Notes under the pieces: generated by a model | Database searches by the model: none | The model's input: only the letters and a program-made list of their open reading frames with translations | What the model was told of the DNA's origin: nothing | Translations under genes and position numbers: made by a program | DNA from: Stentor coeruleus | Lineage: Eukaryota > Ciliophora > Heterotrichea > Heterotrichida > Stentoridae | DNA: 64,000 nucleotides | Assembly: GCA_001970955.1 (NCBI GenBank) | Contig: MPUH01000295.1 | Span: 1 to 64,000 of the forward strand | Direction: 5' to 3' | Shown: positions 53,701 through 63,100 of the stretch, piece by piece | Layout of the letters: each line of letters starts with the position of its first letter | How positions within the stretch are numbered: position 1 is the stretch's first letter

Positions 53701-55399
53701 CCCAAGTTCTTAAGACATAAATTTCTTTGATTGAACTACAAGTAATAAGTCTCACAAATTTATAGTCTAGGCCACTATAAATATTAATCTGACCCTCAGT
53801 ACAAACATAGAGAAATTCCTCATTTTCTTCTCCAAATGTTAATTCTTTAGGAGCTTTGTCTAAGTCAATGGTTTTTATCAATTCTGTACTTTCTATGTCC
53901 CAGATCCTGATTTTGTAATTTTCTATATCAGTTATTAATAAATGTCCTTGGGTATTTGAAACTATACATCTTTGGAATTGTTTATTGAAATTTGAATCAG
54001 GATAAACAATTTTGTCAATAAAAATTCCTTTCCATTGGAAAGAAAACTTCGAGTTCAAAGCGTGGGTGTACAGCAAATTACGATTTTCATCTATTTCAAG
54101 ATCGAAAAACATTGGCGTTTTCAAAGGAGTATCTTTATCAAATTCTTTAACTGGATAATTTAGAAACTTCGGCAAGTCAGAGTCTGAAGTCAAATCCCAA
54201 ATATTAATTGAATGATCTACACCCACAGCTGCTAATAATGAATCATCTTCACTAAATTTAAATGATGTGATGTCGCTTTCAGTATTAAGTTTCAATGATT
54301 TTTCAAGTTTGTCTGTAGTGAGATTCCAAACTTCTATAACATTCAAATAACTGATACCGATTTTATTCGACTTATTACAGAATTCGATTTCGCATTTTTT
54401 CTGAACTATGCCATCATCAGAATCATCATCCTCATAATATTCTGATTCTTCATTTTCCTCATTTTCTTCATTTTCTTCATTTTCCTCATTTTCCTCATTT
54501 TCTTCATTTTCTTCATCCTCGTCACTTTGTTCATCATTATTTTCTTCGCTACCCTTAGAATTCTCACTATCACCATAACTTCTATTATAGTTTTCACTAT
54601 AACTTTCATTATAGCTTTCACTATAATCATCACTTTCTTCATTTTCTTCACTTTCATTACTATCCTCAATGCCTTCATCATCATTACATTCTTCTATTTC
54701 ATCTTTGGTTTTCTTAATTTTGTAGACAAACTCTTTCCATTTCATACTTTTTGAATACACCGTGACAAATTCATCAGTAGAAATCGCTACAAACTCATCA
54801 TCTGGACTTACACGAACATATTGTCCTCCAGGGATATCAAAAATTATACTAACTTCTCTATTTTCTCTATCTTCATTAACAAGATTAAGGGTTTTTTTAT
54901 AAGAATCGTATGCGTAGATATCTTTATGCACAACATCAAAGATAATTTTTGATTCCCCAACATCAAGAATATCAAAAGTCTCAGGGTTTAAAGATGGGAA
55001 TTCATAAATGCCTATTTTTCCATCGCAAGTGCCTAGATAAAGTTTAGTCTCATCTTTATTAAGTCTAATGCATGATATTGAATTTAGGTTTGTTTTTTCT
55101 TGACGTTCAATTTGGCTTCCATCAATACTTTTTAAAGCTATCATACCTTTATCATTACTCACACCTATTAGTAAATGATGTTTAGCTGATATTTTGATAT
55201 GTTTGCATTCAAATGAGAACTCTTGCTTGTTATACTTGAAAGCTTTATCAATAGAGTTCTTGATTGCATCAAAGGTAATATTAGAACTAGGGTCATTGGC
55301 AGGTTGAGAAAGTTTCAAATCTTGATTATCAGGTGAAGGGACTAAAGGTTTGGCTAAGTCTTCTTTCCCTTCTGTAAGGGGTTGATTCAGTCCAGACAT
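50747..55399 (-). CDS. WD40-repeat, TRP/polycystin-like cation channel with C-terminal zinc fingers (copy A)
   Basis: The 1550-residue protein starts MSGLNQPL. WD40 blades fill about 50-760 (AAVGVDHSINIWDL, YKIRIWDIES, TVGHDNKCILWSI). An acidic Glu/Asn/Ser insert at about 233-330 interrupts them. A helical, ankyrin-like linker (GTPLKIALDKSCIDTAGAIL) precedes the channel, which begins near 976 with six spans. The S5 region is STRYMVSLLGQVIKDIISF, the pore loop has EATGGGDSSQ, and S6 is NVIIMMNLLISILASTYEKV, typical of TRP channels. A coiled stretch follows. From about 1346 come repeated C..C...C..C zinc fingers with C.KSHKL-like motifs. It should be a plasma or ciliary membrane cation channel. 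A close tandem paralogue lies 5'. Confidence 0.87.
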   Translation of the reverse strand: MSGLNQPLTEGKEDLAKPLVPSPDNQDLKLSQPANDPSSNITFDAIKNSIDKAFKYNKQEFSFECKHIKISAKHHLLIGVSNDKGMIALKSIDGSQIERQEKTNLNSISCIRLNKDETKLYLGTCDGKIGIYEFPSLNPETFDILDVGESKIIFDVVHKDIYAYDSYKKTLNLVNEDRENREVSIIFDIPGGQYVRVSPDDEFVAISTDEFVTVYSKSMKWKEFVYKIKKTKDEIEECNDDEGIEDSNESEENEESDDYSESYNESYSENYNRSYGDSENSKGSEENNDEQSDEDEENEENEENEENEENEENEENEESEYYEDDDSDDGIVQKKCEIEFCNKSNKIGISYLNVIEVWNLTTDKLEKSLKLNTESDITSFKFSEDDSLLAAVGVDHSINIWDLTSDSDLPKFLNYPVKEFDKDTPLKTPMFFDLEIDENRNLLYTHALNSKFSFQWKGIFIDKIVYPDSNFNKQFQRCIVSNTQGHLLITDIENYKIRIWDIESTELIKTIDLDKAPKELTFGEENEEFLYVCTEGQINIYSGLDYKFVRLITCSSIKEIYVLRTWGSFILIGGQGTKVFVLNQNGNVEKEILGYSETVSGMKVCNEILITGDKLGKVFIHNLKTWAEYAILNEHNKMIRTIEVIPNDDTIITVGHDNKCILWSITDKNYIKQKILDHEIDSCYLSKDKITLMLSTNEGDIYVYNLPSLDLLMTLKYKGSMQRFAMDKDEKYLLVSNSNGVFRTLSPVSLNNPLILDKNINIPRLRKFLNKKGQPNYDSWIIAPYMVNSLHYYAENDSKKELKIAMTSGSYFLNSLMGTPLKIALDKSCIDTAGAILSQLKKRIKDNKYALETLPNEICNLNSMGFKGLDELYSECLAQIPQSQLQNLPIFCSESESLPKIYYGPSMTITSENFFKNKPVQGTVKLSFLISTLRLNLEIGSGESIEFLTSLLNCSNTEIFKTKFIQTILNDKWRRICWIHYLNGVISIIYLISLSVYIVQKDFLYLQIALGSNILLFLYEILQVIIDPIEYWKDFWNYIDITRAGFYFAYFYFAYIESQEKTTTTGQTPANNQYDYSWILIVVSILSSLRGITLFSLSSSTRYMVSLLGQVIKDIISFAVIVFYSILSFAFIKMAFSGPTTSDSDGGIGNLIVGAYFEATGGGDSSQSGFILFLVIMNSIFNVIIMMNLLISILASTYEKVSNDAEAEDLIELTEMIIEAEQLYFFNRGIKNKTFLQVCEEYTPPEIVSELDLKKKYKTVKSQIIALKQRNARLYKNCSEKFESLTQKHIETQGIIENNKKDVLRELKSSGVELKKEVQKHIKKDPNVEVGKRFAKGLEQSFECLNGHLLGIKFNDYNVCKICRNDIDDETTLSCDICNFSMCSSCVNFYSKNARKKSDITCSKKHMLLHINDLNKYLEKNGNSKNLTCRFCNEIANTKAFCCIPCLFVLCLKCDEAYRKCKDNKNNNLKCHKSHKLIWRHSELYKQSLRLNCSECPKQMLGSGFFNCIECQFNLCLSCVEDRLSEVKQDDPAVDKEKQVDDKEAKEIEA
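54451..54513 (-). repeat. Seven 9-nt units encoding a Glu/Asn repeat in channel copy A
   Basis: The unit is CATTTTCYT on the plus strand, encoding Glu-Asn-Glu. The array sits within a larger acidic insert (about 54410-54700) between WD40 blades. Copy B lacks it. Confidence 0.88.
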
Positions 55400-55511
55400 A
55401 TTTATAGCCTCAAATTACAATAGGCTTTTATCTCAGATTATAAATTTGGAGAAAAATTTTTCCATGTTTTACTATTTTTGGTATTTAAGATTTCCTAATT
55501 ATGTAAATGCT

Positions 55512-58500
55512 TTAACCTTCTGGATTTTCGTTATCTTTGCCAGCAATTCTTTTATCTTCATTTCCCTCAACTTCATTTAAAGCTTTTGTAGTTAAATTTT
55601 TTTTATCAACAACTTCACTAACGCATGACAAGCAGAAATAATAAGAGCATTCAGAACATGTGAAAAAGCCAGCACCTATTCTGACTTTATTACATTTATT
55701 GCATTTACGTTTTAGACATTCTTTGTAAAGCTCTCTTTGCTTCCAAGTTAAATTGTGGGATTCCTTACATTTCAAACTTTCCTCTTTTATACCATCAGAG
55801 GCTTTAAAAGTTTTTACACACTTTGTGCATGCGAAGTAATTGCAAATTACACAGCCATGAGCTTCGTGGCTAAGCTTCACATTGCAGAATCGGCAAATCT
55901 GATTGGTTTCTATTTTTAAGTATTCTAGGTAGTTATAAAGATTTTGGTAGTAGTAAATCACATGCTCTTCAAGGCATTTAAGATTAGTCCGAACCTCGCT
56001 TTTGATTTTCAAATAGACTTCGCAGTCGCTGCAAAATTGTGAACGACAAATATTGCAAGTGCCAATATTTTCACCTTCAAAATATTTAGCACATAATAAA
56101 CATTGAGAATACTCACTTGCTTCATAACTGATTTTATGCTCTTCCGGGCACAAAAATGCATCACCTTCAGTGCTTTCACTGATTTTATTTTGATTATTAA
56201 TTGTTATAATAAGTTCTTTTTTTAGCTCATCCTGATTTTTTTTAATTTCTAAAACAACATCTTTATAATTAACTCCAATTTTTGCTTGAGTGCTTGCATG
56301 CAGTTGCATTAATTTATCAAATTTATCATTACACATCTTATAAATCTCTTCATGTTTGCTTTGAATTTCATCAACTTCTCCCCTCATAGTTTTAAGTTTA
56401 ACTCCAATTGTATCATGGCCAAAGACTTCAGGTGGTGTGTATTCTTCACATATTTGCATAATTGTTTTTCTTTTTTCATTTCGTCTTAATAAATAAAGGC
56501 TTTCGCATTCAATAATCATTTCAGTTAGTTCTTTAAGATCTTCAACTTCTGCATTATCATTAACTTTATTATATGTGGTACCTAATATAGAAATAAGTAG
56601 ATTCATCATAATAATCACATTAAATACTGAGTTGATGATAACTAAAATAAGAGTAAAGCCAGTTGAATCTTGGCTACCTCCTCCTATAGCTTCGAAATAA
56701 GCATCAATAATTGAAGAACCTATTGTTGGAGAGGATTTGTCAGAAGGAAGTTCTGTTGCTGGGAATGTCATTTTAATTAAAGCAAAGGAAATAATTGAGT
56801 AAAATACGACAACAGCGAAAGAAATTATATCTTTGAGGACTTCGCCGAGTAAACTAACCATATATCTTGTGCTAGAGGATAGGGAAAATAATGTTATCCC
56901 ACGAATCCATGAGAGTATTGTAATGAGTACTAAAATCCACATGTGTATATCTACAAATCCAAATAAAGTATCTGTACTTGTATTTTGATATACAATTTCG
57001 AGATAGAAATACAGATAAAAAAACCCAGCTCGGCTTATGTCAATATAATTCCAGACATCTTTCCAATATTCGATAAAGTCAATTATCATCTGCATGATTT
57101 CATAAAGAAAACTTAGAACATTCCACACAAGGGCTATTTTGAGGTAAAGTGAATCTTTGGTAATTATGTAAATTGATAATGATAATAAATAAAATACAAA
57201 AATCAAACTATTTAGGTACATGAGATGCCTAACTTTTTTCCACTTTTCATTTAGTATTGTTTGAATGAATTTGGTTTTAAAAATATCAGTATTACTGCAT
57301 TTTATTAAACTTTTCAAAAAATCTAAGCTTTCTTGTGAACCGATTTCAAGGTTCATACGAATTGTGCTTATGAGAAAAGAGATTCTTTTGTCTTTTACAT
57401 TATTTTCAGCTATGAAATTTTTGTAATTGATATTCATAGTCAATTCATAATGGACAATTGGTAGAGGCACATCTTTAGAGCAAAATTCTGGAAGGTTTTC
57501 ATCAGTGCTTTTTATCAGACACTCATTATAAAGTTCATCCAGACCTTTAAACCCTTTGTTGTTAAGGTCGCAAAGGCAGTCACTAAGAGTTTCAAGGGCG
57601 TAATTATTACTATAAACCCTTCTTTTTAGCTGGCTTATAATCGCTCCAGCGGCTTCAGTATTCTCTTTAATTAATGCGATATCAAGAGGTGTACCTAATG
57701 AAGATTTAATATAATGTGCGTTCGTGAGCATTGCAGCTTTTAAATCAGCCTTTGCGTTTTCATTAGCATAATAATGCAAAGAATTTACCATATACGGGGC
57801 GATAACCCAAGAGATTTGACGGTCCGAATCACCTCTTTTATTCCCATTTACAAATTTCAGCACTTTCGGAACATCAACATTAGTATCTATTATCATAGGG
57901 TTATCCTTCGACACTGCTCCTACAGTTCTAAAAAGTCCTTTTTCATTGCTTACAAGTAAATATTTTTCATCTTTGTCCATTGTGAACCTTTGAGTCTTGC
58001 TATTATAATTAAGTGTTGCAAGATTTGTAAAGCTCGGCAAGTTATAAATAAGCAAGCGTCCATCACTAACCGACAAATAAAATCTTCGTTCATCATTAGA
58101 CAAGTAGCAGTCATTAATATCCATTTTCCCTCCTAAATCCGGTGTTTTTATAGTTATTTTATCATAAATACTCCAAAAAATACATTTTCCATTCCCAGTA
58201 ATTGTTATCAAAGTATCATTATTATTGAGTAATTCTATGGTTTTGATACAACTTTCCTCTGAAGCGAACTCCGCATGAAAAGCCCATGTATCAATGACAT
58301 GTATGCTAATATGTCCCATACAGTCTCCTGTTATTATGTATTTTGTTGATATTTTCATTGCAGTGATTTCAAAGTTATGTTGAGGGATACTTTTAATTAG
58401 AATTCCTTGATAATTTTGAACTACTATAAATTTGCTACTGCCACCAGTGAATATATAATTAGAGTTCGCTTTTATACAGTTAATTGACCCAGCCCAGTTA

Positions 58501-59897
58501 TTTTTTATGCAATCTATATAACTGTAATCATCAGCTTTGAGCTTGTATATTATTTGATTAGAACCAACAAGAAGGATACTTTCATTTATTCCAGCAAAAG
58601 TCAAGGCTAGTAACTCCTGGCATTCTGGAATTTCCACTTCTTTAACTAGTTTAAAGGTTTCTATGTTCCACACAAAAAACTTACCTTCTTTGAGAACTGT
58701 TACTATAATCTCACCTTTACGCTTACATGCTAGGCAACATTGACCAACTTTATCAAAAGCAGAGTTTGGAAACACAGCTTTATCAACAAAAATTCCTTTC
58801 CATTGATATGAGTACTTCGAATTCAGAGCGTGGGTATAAATCAAGTTCCTGTCTTCGTCAATTTCTAAGTCATAGTAAGTTTTATTTCTATTAATCTGAA
58901 GTTTTTTGCTGTTATCTTTGATTGGGTAGTTGATGAATATCGGTAAATTCGAGCTTAAGCGTAAATCCCAAATATTAATTGAATTGTCATAGCCCACAGC
59001 AAGCAAGAAAATATCGTTTTCGCTTAGCTTTAAAGAAGTTATATCGCATTCAGTGTTAAGTTTCTTAGTAGTTTTAATTTCTCCTTTTTCCAAATCCCAG
59101 ATGTCAATTAAATTATCATGACTTATACAAATTCTTGGCATTTTTCTAAAAAATTCAATTTCACATTTCTTAAGTTCACTTCCATTGTTCTCATCATCAT
59201 TGCGCCGATTTATTTCATAAACCATCTGAGTCCACATCATTTTTCTCGAATACACAACAACATTTTTATTATCTGAAACAGCTACATATTTTCCATCATA
59301 ACTAACTCTAACATAACTAGGCATATAAGCATTTCCAATACTACTATAATTCATAAAATCTTTGTCAATAACTATAACTGATCTCATTGAAAAACTTGTA
59401 GCAGCATAAACTGTTTCGTCATAAATATCAAAGACAACATTTTGTCCATTCACTTGGATTCTTTTAGAAGTGTTAATGTCCATTGAAGGAAAATCATATA
59501 CAGCAATATTCCCATAATCACCACCTAAATAAAGCTTGTCTTCATTTAGACTCATCCTTATACAAGTGATATAATCATCTATAACTTTGAAAGAAGTAGC
59601 TTTTTTAGATGGGTCATTAAGGTCTATTACTACTATACTACCTGGATTTGAGCTTGTACCGATTATCATATTGTGCTTTGATGATAGTTTTATAAGTCTG
59701 CATTCAAAAGGAAATTCAACTGCTTTGCAAGAATATGTGGCATTGATCGATTCATTAATTTCTTTGATTTTTTCATCTAGATCTTGCTTTGTAAGCTTTT
59801 CAGGTGGCTTAAGAGATTGATCTAAGGGTGCTGAAAGTTCAAAAGATTGTGGGTTATGTGCTTGACCACTCAAAAGTGGTTCAGATAAGCCAGACAT
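55512..59897 (-). CDS. WD40-repeat, TRP/polycystin-like cation channel with C-terminal zinc fingers (copy B)
   Basis: The start is the ATG at 59897 (MSGLSEPLLSG), chosen because copy A begins the same way; upstream there is only a TTG. The 1461-residue protein has the same order as copy A. WD40 blades run from about 50 to 690 (AVGYDNSINIWDLR, FFVWNIETFKLVKE, TGNGKCIFWSIYD). The linker is GTPLDIALIKENTEAAGAII. Spans lie at about 889-1115, with S5 STRYMVSLLGEVLKDIISF, pore EAIGGGSQDS and S6 NVIIMMNLLISILGTTYNKV. Zinc fingers begin near 1246. Differences from A gather in the propeller and the pore loop, while S5 and S6 are nearly fixed. The acidic insert is absent. Probably a subunit of similar or mixed channels. 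Confidence 0.87.
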   Translation of the reverse strand: MSGLSEPLLSGQAHNPQSFELSAPLDQSLKPPEKLTKQDLDEKIKEINESINATYSCKAVEFPFECRLIKLSSKHNMIIGTSSNPGSIVVIDLNDPSKKATSFKVIDDYITCIRMSLNEDKLYLGGDYGNIAVYDFPSMDINTSKRIQVNGQNVVFDIYDETVYAATSFSMRSVIVIDKDFMNYSSIGNAYMPSYVRVSYDGKYVAVSDNKNVVVYSRKMMWTQMVYEINRRNDDENNGSELKKCEIEFFRKMPRICISHDNLIDIWDLEKGEIKTTKKLNTECDITSLKLSENDIFLLAVGYDNSINIWDLRLSSNLPIFINYPIKDNSKKLQINRNKTYYDLEIDEDRNLIYTHALNSKYSYQWKGIFVDKAVFPNSAFDKVGQCCLACKRKGEIIVTVLKEGKFFVWNIETFKLVKEVEIPECQELLALTFAGINESILLVGSNQIIYKLKADDYSYIDCIKNNWAGSINCIKANSNYIFTGGSSKFIVVQNYQGILIKSIPQHNFEITAMKISTKYIITGDCMGHISIHVIDTWAFHAEFASEESCIKTIELLNNNDTLITITGNGKCIFWSIYDKITIKTPDLGGKMDINDCYLSNDERRFYLSVSDGRLLIYNLPSFTNLATLNYNSKTQRFTMDKDEKYLLVSNEKGLFRTVGAVSKDNPMIIDTNVDVPKVLKFVNGNKRGDSDRQISWVIAPYMVNSLHYYANENAKADLKAAMLTNAHYIKSSLGTPLDIALIKENTEAAGAIISQLKRRVYSNNYALETLSDCLCDLNNKGFKGLDELYNECLIKSTDENLPEFCSKDVPLPIVHYELTMNINYKNFIAENNVKDKRISFLISTIRMNLEIGSQESLDFLKSLIKCSNTDIFKTKFIQTILNEKWKKVRHLMYLNSLIFVFYLLSLSIYIITKDSLYLKIALVWNVLSFLYEIMQMIIDFIEYWKDVWNYIDISRAGFFYLYFYLEIVYQNTSTDTLFGFVDIHMWILVLITILSWIRGITLFSLSSSTRYMVSLLGEVLKDIISFAVVVFYSIISFALIKMTFPATELPSDKSSPTIGSSIIDAYFEAIGGGSQDSTGFTLILVIINSVFNVIIMMNLLISILGTTYNKVNDNAEVEDLKELTEMIIECESLYLLRRNEKRKTIMQICEEYTPPEVFGHDTIGVKLKTMRGEVDEIQSKHEEIYKMCNDKFDKLMQLHASTQAKIGVNYKDVVLEIKKNQDELKKELIITINNQNKISESTEGDAFLCPEEHKISYEASEYSQCLLCAKYFEGENIGTCNICRSQFCSDCEVYLKIKSEVRTNLKCLEEHVIYYYQNLYNYLEYLKIETNQICRFCNVKLSHEAHGCVICNYFACTKCVKTFKASDGIKEESLKCKESHNLTWKQRELYKECLKRKCNKCNKVRIGAGFFTCSECSYYFCLSCVSEVVDKKNLTTKALNEVEGNEDKRIAGKDNENPEG

Positions 59898-60949
59898 ATT
59901 TATAAGCGGCCAGGTCCTTAGTTCATATGGACCATAAAAGTGGACCAATTATTATTAAGTAAATTAAGTAGTAAGACAAGACAAATGATAGGATTATAGG
60001 ATTTTTGGCTTGTAGTAATAATTATCTTATTGAAATTAATCAGAATCGATAAATAGTAAAATTGTAGACAAACGCATACTTTAAAAATTGTATAGAAATC
60101 TGTCAAAAGCAATTTTGATGAAATTGCAGGAAATTACTGTAAAAGAAATACAGATTTGTTAATAGATTTTTATTTTTAAGATTTCTAGGATGCTTAGGTT
60201 TTATATGATTATTATGGGGCTAGCTTTATGATGATTTAGAGCATAAAGTATCTGATTATTAAAAGAATAAATGCCTGGCGAAAAATTAGGACTCTAAAAG
60301 AAATACAGATTTTTTAATAGATTTTTATTCGTAAAATTTCTAGGACGCTTAGGTTTTATATGATTATTATAGGGTTAGCTTATGAGGATTTAGAACATAA
60401 AGCGTCTGTTTACTAAAAGAATAAAAATGCCTGGCGAAAAATTAGGATGCAGGCCTGAAGAGCCTTATAAAACTCTAATAAATAAAAAATCATTTATATA
60501 TTAAATTTCAGAGATTCAGAATGTTTAATCAAGAAAGGAAATTACGAATATAATCATCTGAGTATAAGGAAAACTAAATTAGACTTAATCTTATTTTATT
60601 ATGTATATAAAACTAGCAAAAGTAAGAGAAAGTTGAGGATATAAATATGATTTGAAGGCAAAAGATATAAGAATATAGAGATTCTAACCTTTGAAATTAA
60701 GATTAGAAGATGCCAAGTATTAATCATAGATTATTAGCCAAAAATTATAATAGATTAGAGATGGCTAATATAATAAATTAAAGTTTAGCTAATGTTTTCT
60801 CTGCCCTACCTAAAAAATATCCTTTATTTTATGTATATTAAGTTGATGCTAAAAATAAAAAATAAATCTTAAGGGTTTTCTAGGTGCTACTTTTCAAAAA
60901 AATAATTATTAGTCATAGCAATTTCAAGCATCAATTAGAATTAACTAAC
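59898..60949. other. 5' flank of channel copy B with a tandem repeat
   Basis: It holds the promoter of copy B and two tandem copies of a unit of about 153 bases. Nothing else was recognised up to about 60950. Confidence 0.5.
60140..60447 (+). repeat. Two tandem copies of a ~153-nt unit
   Basis: Copies at about 60140-60291 and 60295-60447 share AAAAGAAATACAGATTT, CTTAGGTTTTATATGATTAT and TGCCTGGCGAAAAATTAGGA at a period of 155. They differ at scattered sites, so the duplication is not brand new. No coding frame is kept through the unit. Confidence 0.88.
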
Positions 60950-61680
60950 TAAGTAAAATAGCACTCACAGTAATAAAATTTTTTTTTACTCATATTTGAT
61001 TTTATACCTAGCTCTTGGTGCCTTTTTAATTTAAAAAAATATATTTTCGCTTATTTATACCCAGATATTTATTACATATCTCTGAGATCTTGGCACAAAA
61101 CCTTTATGCTTACAGTCAACTTTACTGTTTCAGGCTATTCATCAGTGTTATCCCCTTCAGTAACTACTAAAATTTAGCGAAAAAATATATACATTTTAAG
61201 TAATAAGTTGAAGAGCATTGATCATACGTGATAAACTCTAAGCCTAACCTTGTTTATTTGAAATTTTTGCAAGCTTTTCCAAGTTTTCTTTGTGAAGCTT
61301 TTTATATTTCTAGTTCAGCTCATGATATTTTTGACTTGAAGATATATTTATAGGTTTAGTATAAATTTTTTTTCATCTTTTTGTATGATAAAAAGCAAGT
61401 AATACAAAAAAATGCTTCAGTTTCGACTAAGTCATTTCAAAAATCAAAGATAATTTTTTTATTATAGCTTTTAAATAGGTATTTAGTTTATTTATATGTA
61501 AAAGCATGTTCAATTCAGACGATTAAGCTTGAACTTGTTTTTATGATTTTAAAAATAAAATCTTTCGTATTTAAAGCACATGTCAAAATCGTAAGTATCG
61601 CAAGATTAATTTTTAACCAATTAAATTTATCTCTTCAAATATTTCAATATTGATTAACTTCGGTTTTTGATTTCGAATTC
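60950..61680 (-). pseudogene. Decayed zinc-finger tail of a WD40-channel paralogue (upstream copy 1)
   Basis: The stretch 61290-61520 aligns with the zinc-finger coding DNA of copies A and B. TTTCTTTGTGAAGCTTTTTA matches the CTTTGTAAAGCTC region of copy B near 55720. CAAGTAATACAAAAAAATGC and TTTATATGTAAAAGCATGTT match copy A near 51070 and 51170. The order of blocks is kept. Frames are broken throughout, so it is a dead relic of the 3' part. Confidence 0.65.
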
Positions 61681-61689
61681 TTATTAAAG

Positions 61690-62240
61690 CAAGCAAATAA
61701 ACTTTTTATTATTAGTTATTATCCTCTGCTTCATTTTTGGTTTTATTTTTATCAACTGATACTTTTACCGCACTAAGGAAGTTAAAGTAGAATTAATAAT
61801 CATGATGCAGAGATATTTTGGAGTTGCATAAATTTTAAAGGTTCAAGACAGAATATCTTGATAAAATCAGAATCCAAGTATAATTTATAGTATATCAAAG
61901 AACCTAAAAAAATGCCTATAAATCCATTAATATCTGCACTCTAAATTCTCATCTTTATTCAGGTAGATTTTTCAAAAAATAGTAAACATGTAGGACATGG
62001 AAAAAATGCTAATATTATTAACTATTGATTTAAATTTTATTCATTCATTCATCAAATCAGGATATTAGCACAAAACTTTTAACTTTATTTTTTAAAGATT
62101 CAGTCATAAATTAAATCATTAAAATTCCTGATAAGAGTATTCTAAAATTTTACAGCGATAAATTTTCAAATGCAATTTACATACGAGCATAAATATTAAA
62201 ATTAGTCTTTCAAATTCGATTCTTAAAAATCCTATAAAAT
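61690..62240 (-). pseudogene. Probable second decayed zinc-finger tail (upstream copy 2)
   Basis: At 61730-61780 the DNA resembles the 3' end of channel copy B (TTTTATCAAC context near 55600). At 61990-62100 it resembles parts of the first relic (GGACATGGAAAAAATGCT, then AGCACAAAACTTTTA, compared with GGCACAAAACCTTTATG near 61095). Weaker than the first relic, but in the same orientation and order. Confidence 0.4.
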
Positions 62241-62270
62241 ATTATCCTTCAATAATACCTAAAATCTATT

Positions 62271-62939
62271 CTATAATTTAAATTCGCTCAAAGCGATCTT
62301 TGGAAAACTAACAGTTTTGTCTAGCTTTTTCTGCGTCCACTCAAGTACTTTAAACGCTTGACCTAAACTTGTTGTCTCTTGATTTTTCCCCTTGTTCTTT
62401 AATATTGCCGCATTAACATCACTAGCTATTTTTAGTTTATAAGCAGGAGAGGATATTTCAGCTAATGGGGATTCTTGAATATCACTAAAGGCTAAAAGTG
62501 ATAAAGCTTTTTCTAGCTCATTCAAAAGCTCTGGGTTACCTTTTGCAGTTGGGACAAGGACTTCTTGACCATAAGCAAGAGCTTCAGAGATTTTATTTTC
62601 CCGAATATAAGTGACAAGTTTCTGTAGGCGTAGGGCAAATAATAATCCTGGCTGTTCCTGAAGAAGATTTGGATCTAAGTCATTTATAAGCTGAATAGAT
62701 TTATCAATTTCACCACTAACAATTGCTATTCTTATCTGATTACGGGCTTGCAATGAAATGTCAAGATTAAGTTCTGTAGATGATTCTTTGGAAAACTGCT
62801 CAGCAGCATTTTGAAAACCTTCAGAAACTAAATAGTTGATGATGAGCTTATTTATTTGAGTTCGAGAGATTGGGATTTGATCAAGTCGGGTTTCCCATTC
62901 TTCAGCGGTAATAAGCTTTTTTTGCTTTTCTGTGTTCAT
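62271..62939 (-). CDS. GID8: GID8/TWA1, core subunit of the GID/CTLH ubiquitin ligase
   Basis: The 222-residue protein matches human GID8 (228) along its length. LisH is at about 25-58 (INKLIINYLVSEGFQNAAEQF), CTLH at 60-115 (RNQIRIAIVSGEIDKSIQLI, DLDPNLLQEQP) and a CRA segment from about 115 (ELLNELEKALSLLAFSDIQE, where GID8 has ...RTLALLAFDSPEE). It bridges the catalytic RMND5/MAEA module to other subunits in this RING E3 complex, which in yeast degrades gluconeogenic enzymes. The start is the ATG at 62939. A confident orthologue. Confidence 0.94.
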   Translation of the reverse strand: MNTEKQKKLITAEEWETRLDQIPISRTQINKLIINYLVSEGFQNAAEQFSKESSTELNLDISLQARNQIRIAIVSGEIDKSIQLINDLDPNLLQEQPGLLFALRLQKLVTYIRENKISEALAYGQEVLVPTAKGNPELLNELEKALSLLAFSDIQESPLAEISSPAYKLKIASDVNAAILKNKGKNQETTSLGQAFKVLEWTQKKLDKTVSFPKIALSEFKL

Positions 62940-63100
62940 TTTTATATTGTTATTTATGGGATTTTGTGATTTGGTTAATTAATGGGAGTGCTGATTATAA
63001 TTTTATCAAATCATATCTGATTTAATTCTTTAGTAAACAAATATCAGCTTCTCACATTAAATATCTAATAATATTTTTTTGAAAAAAATAACCTTGCAAT

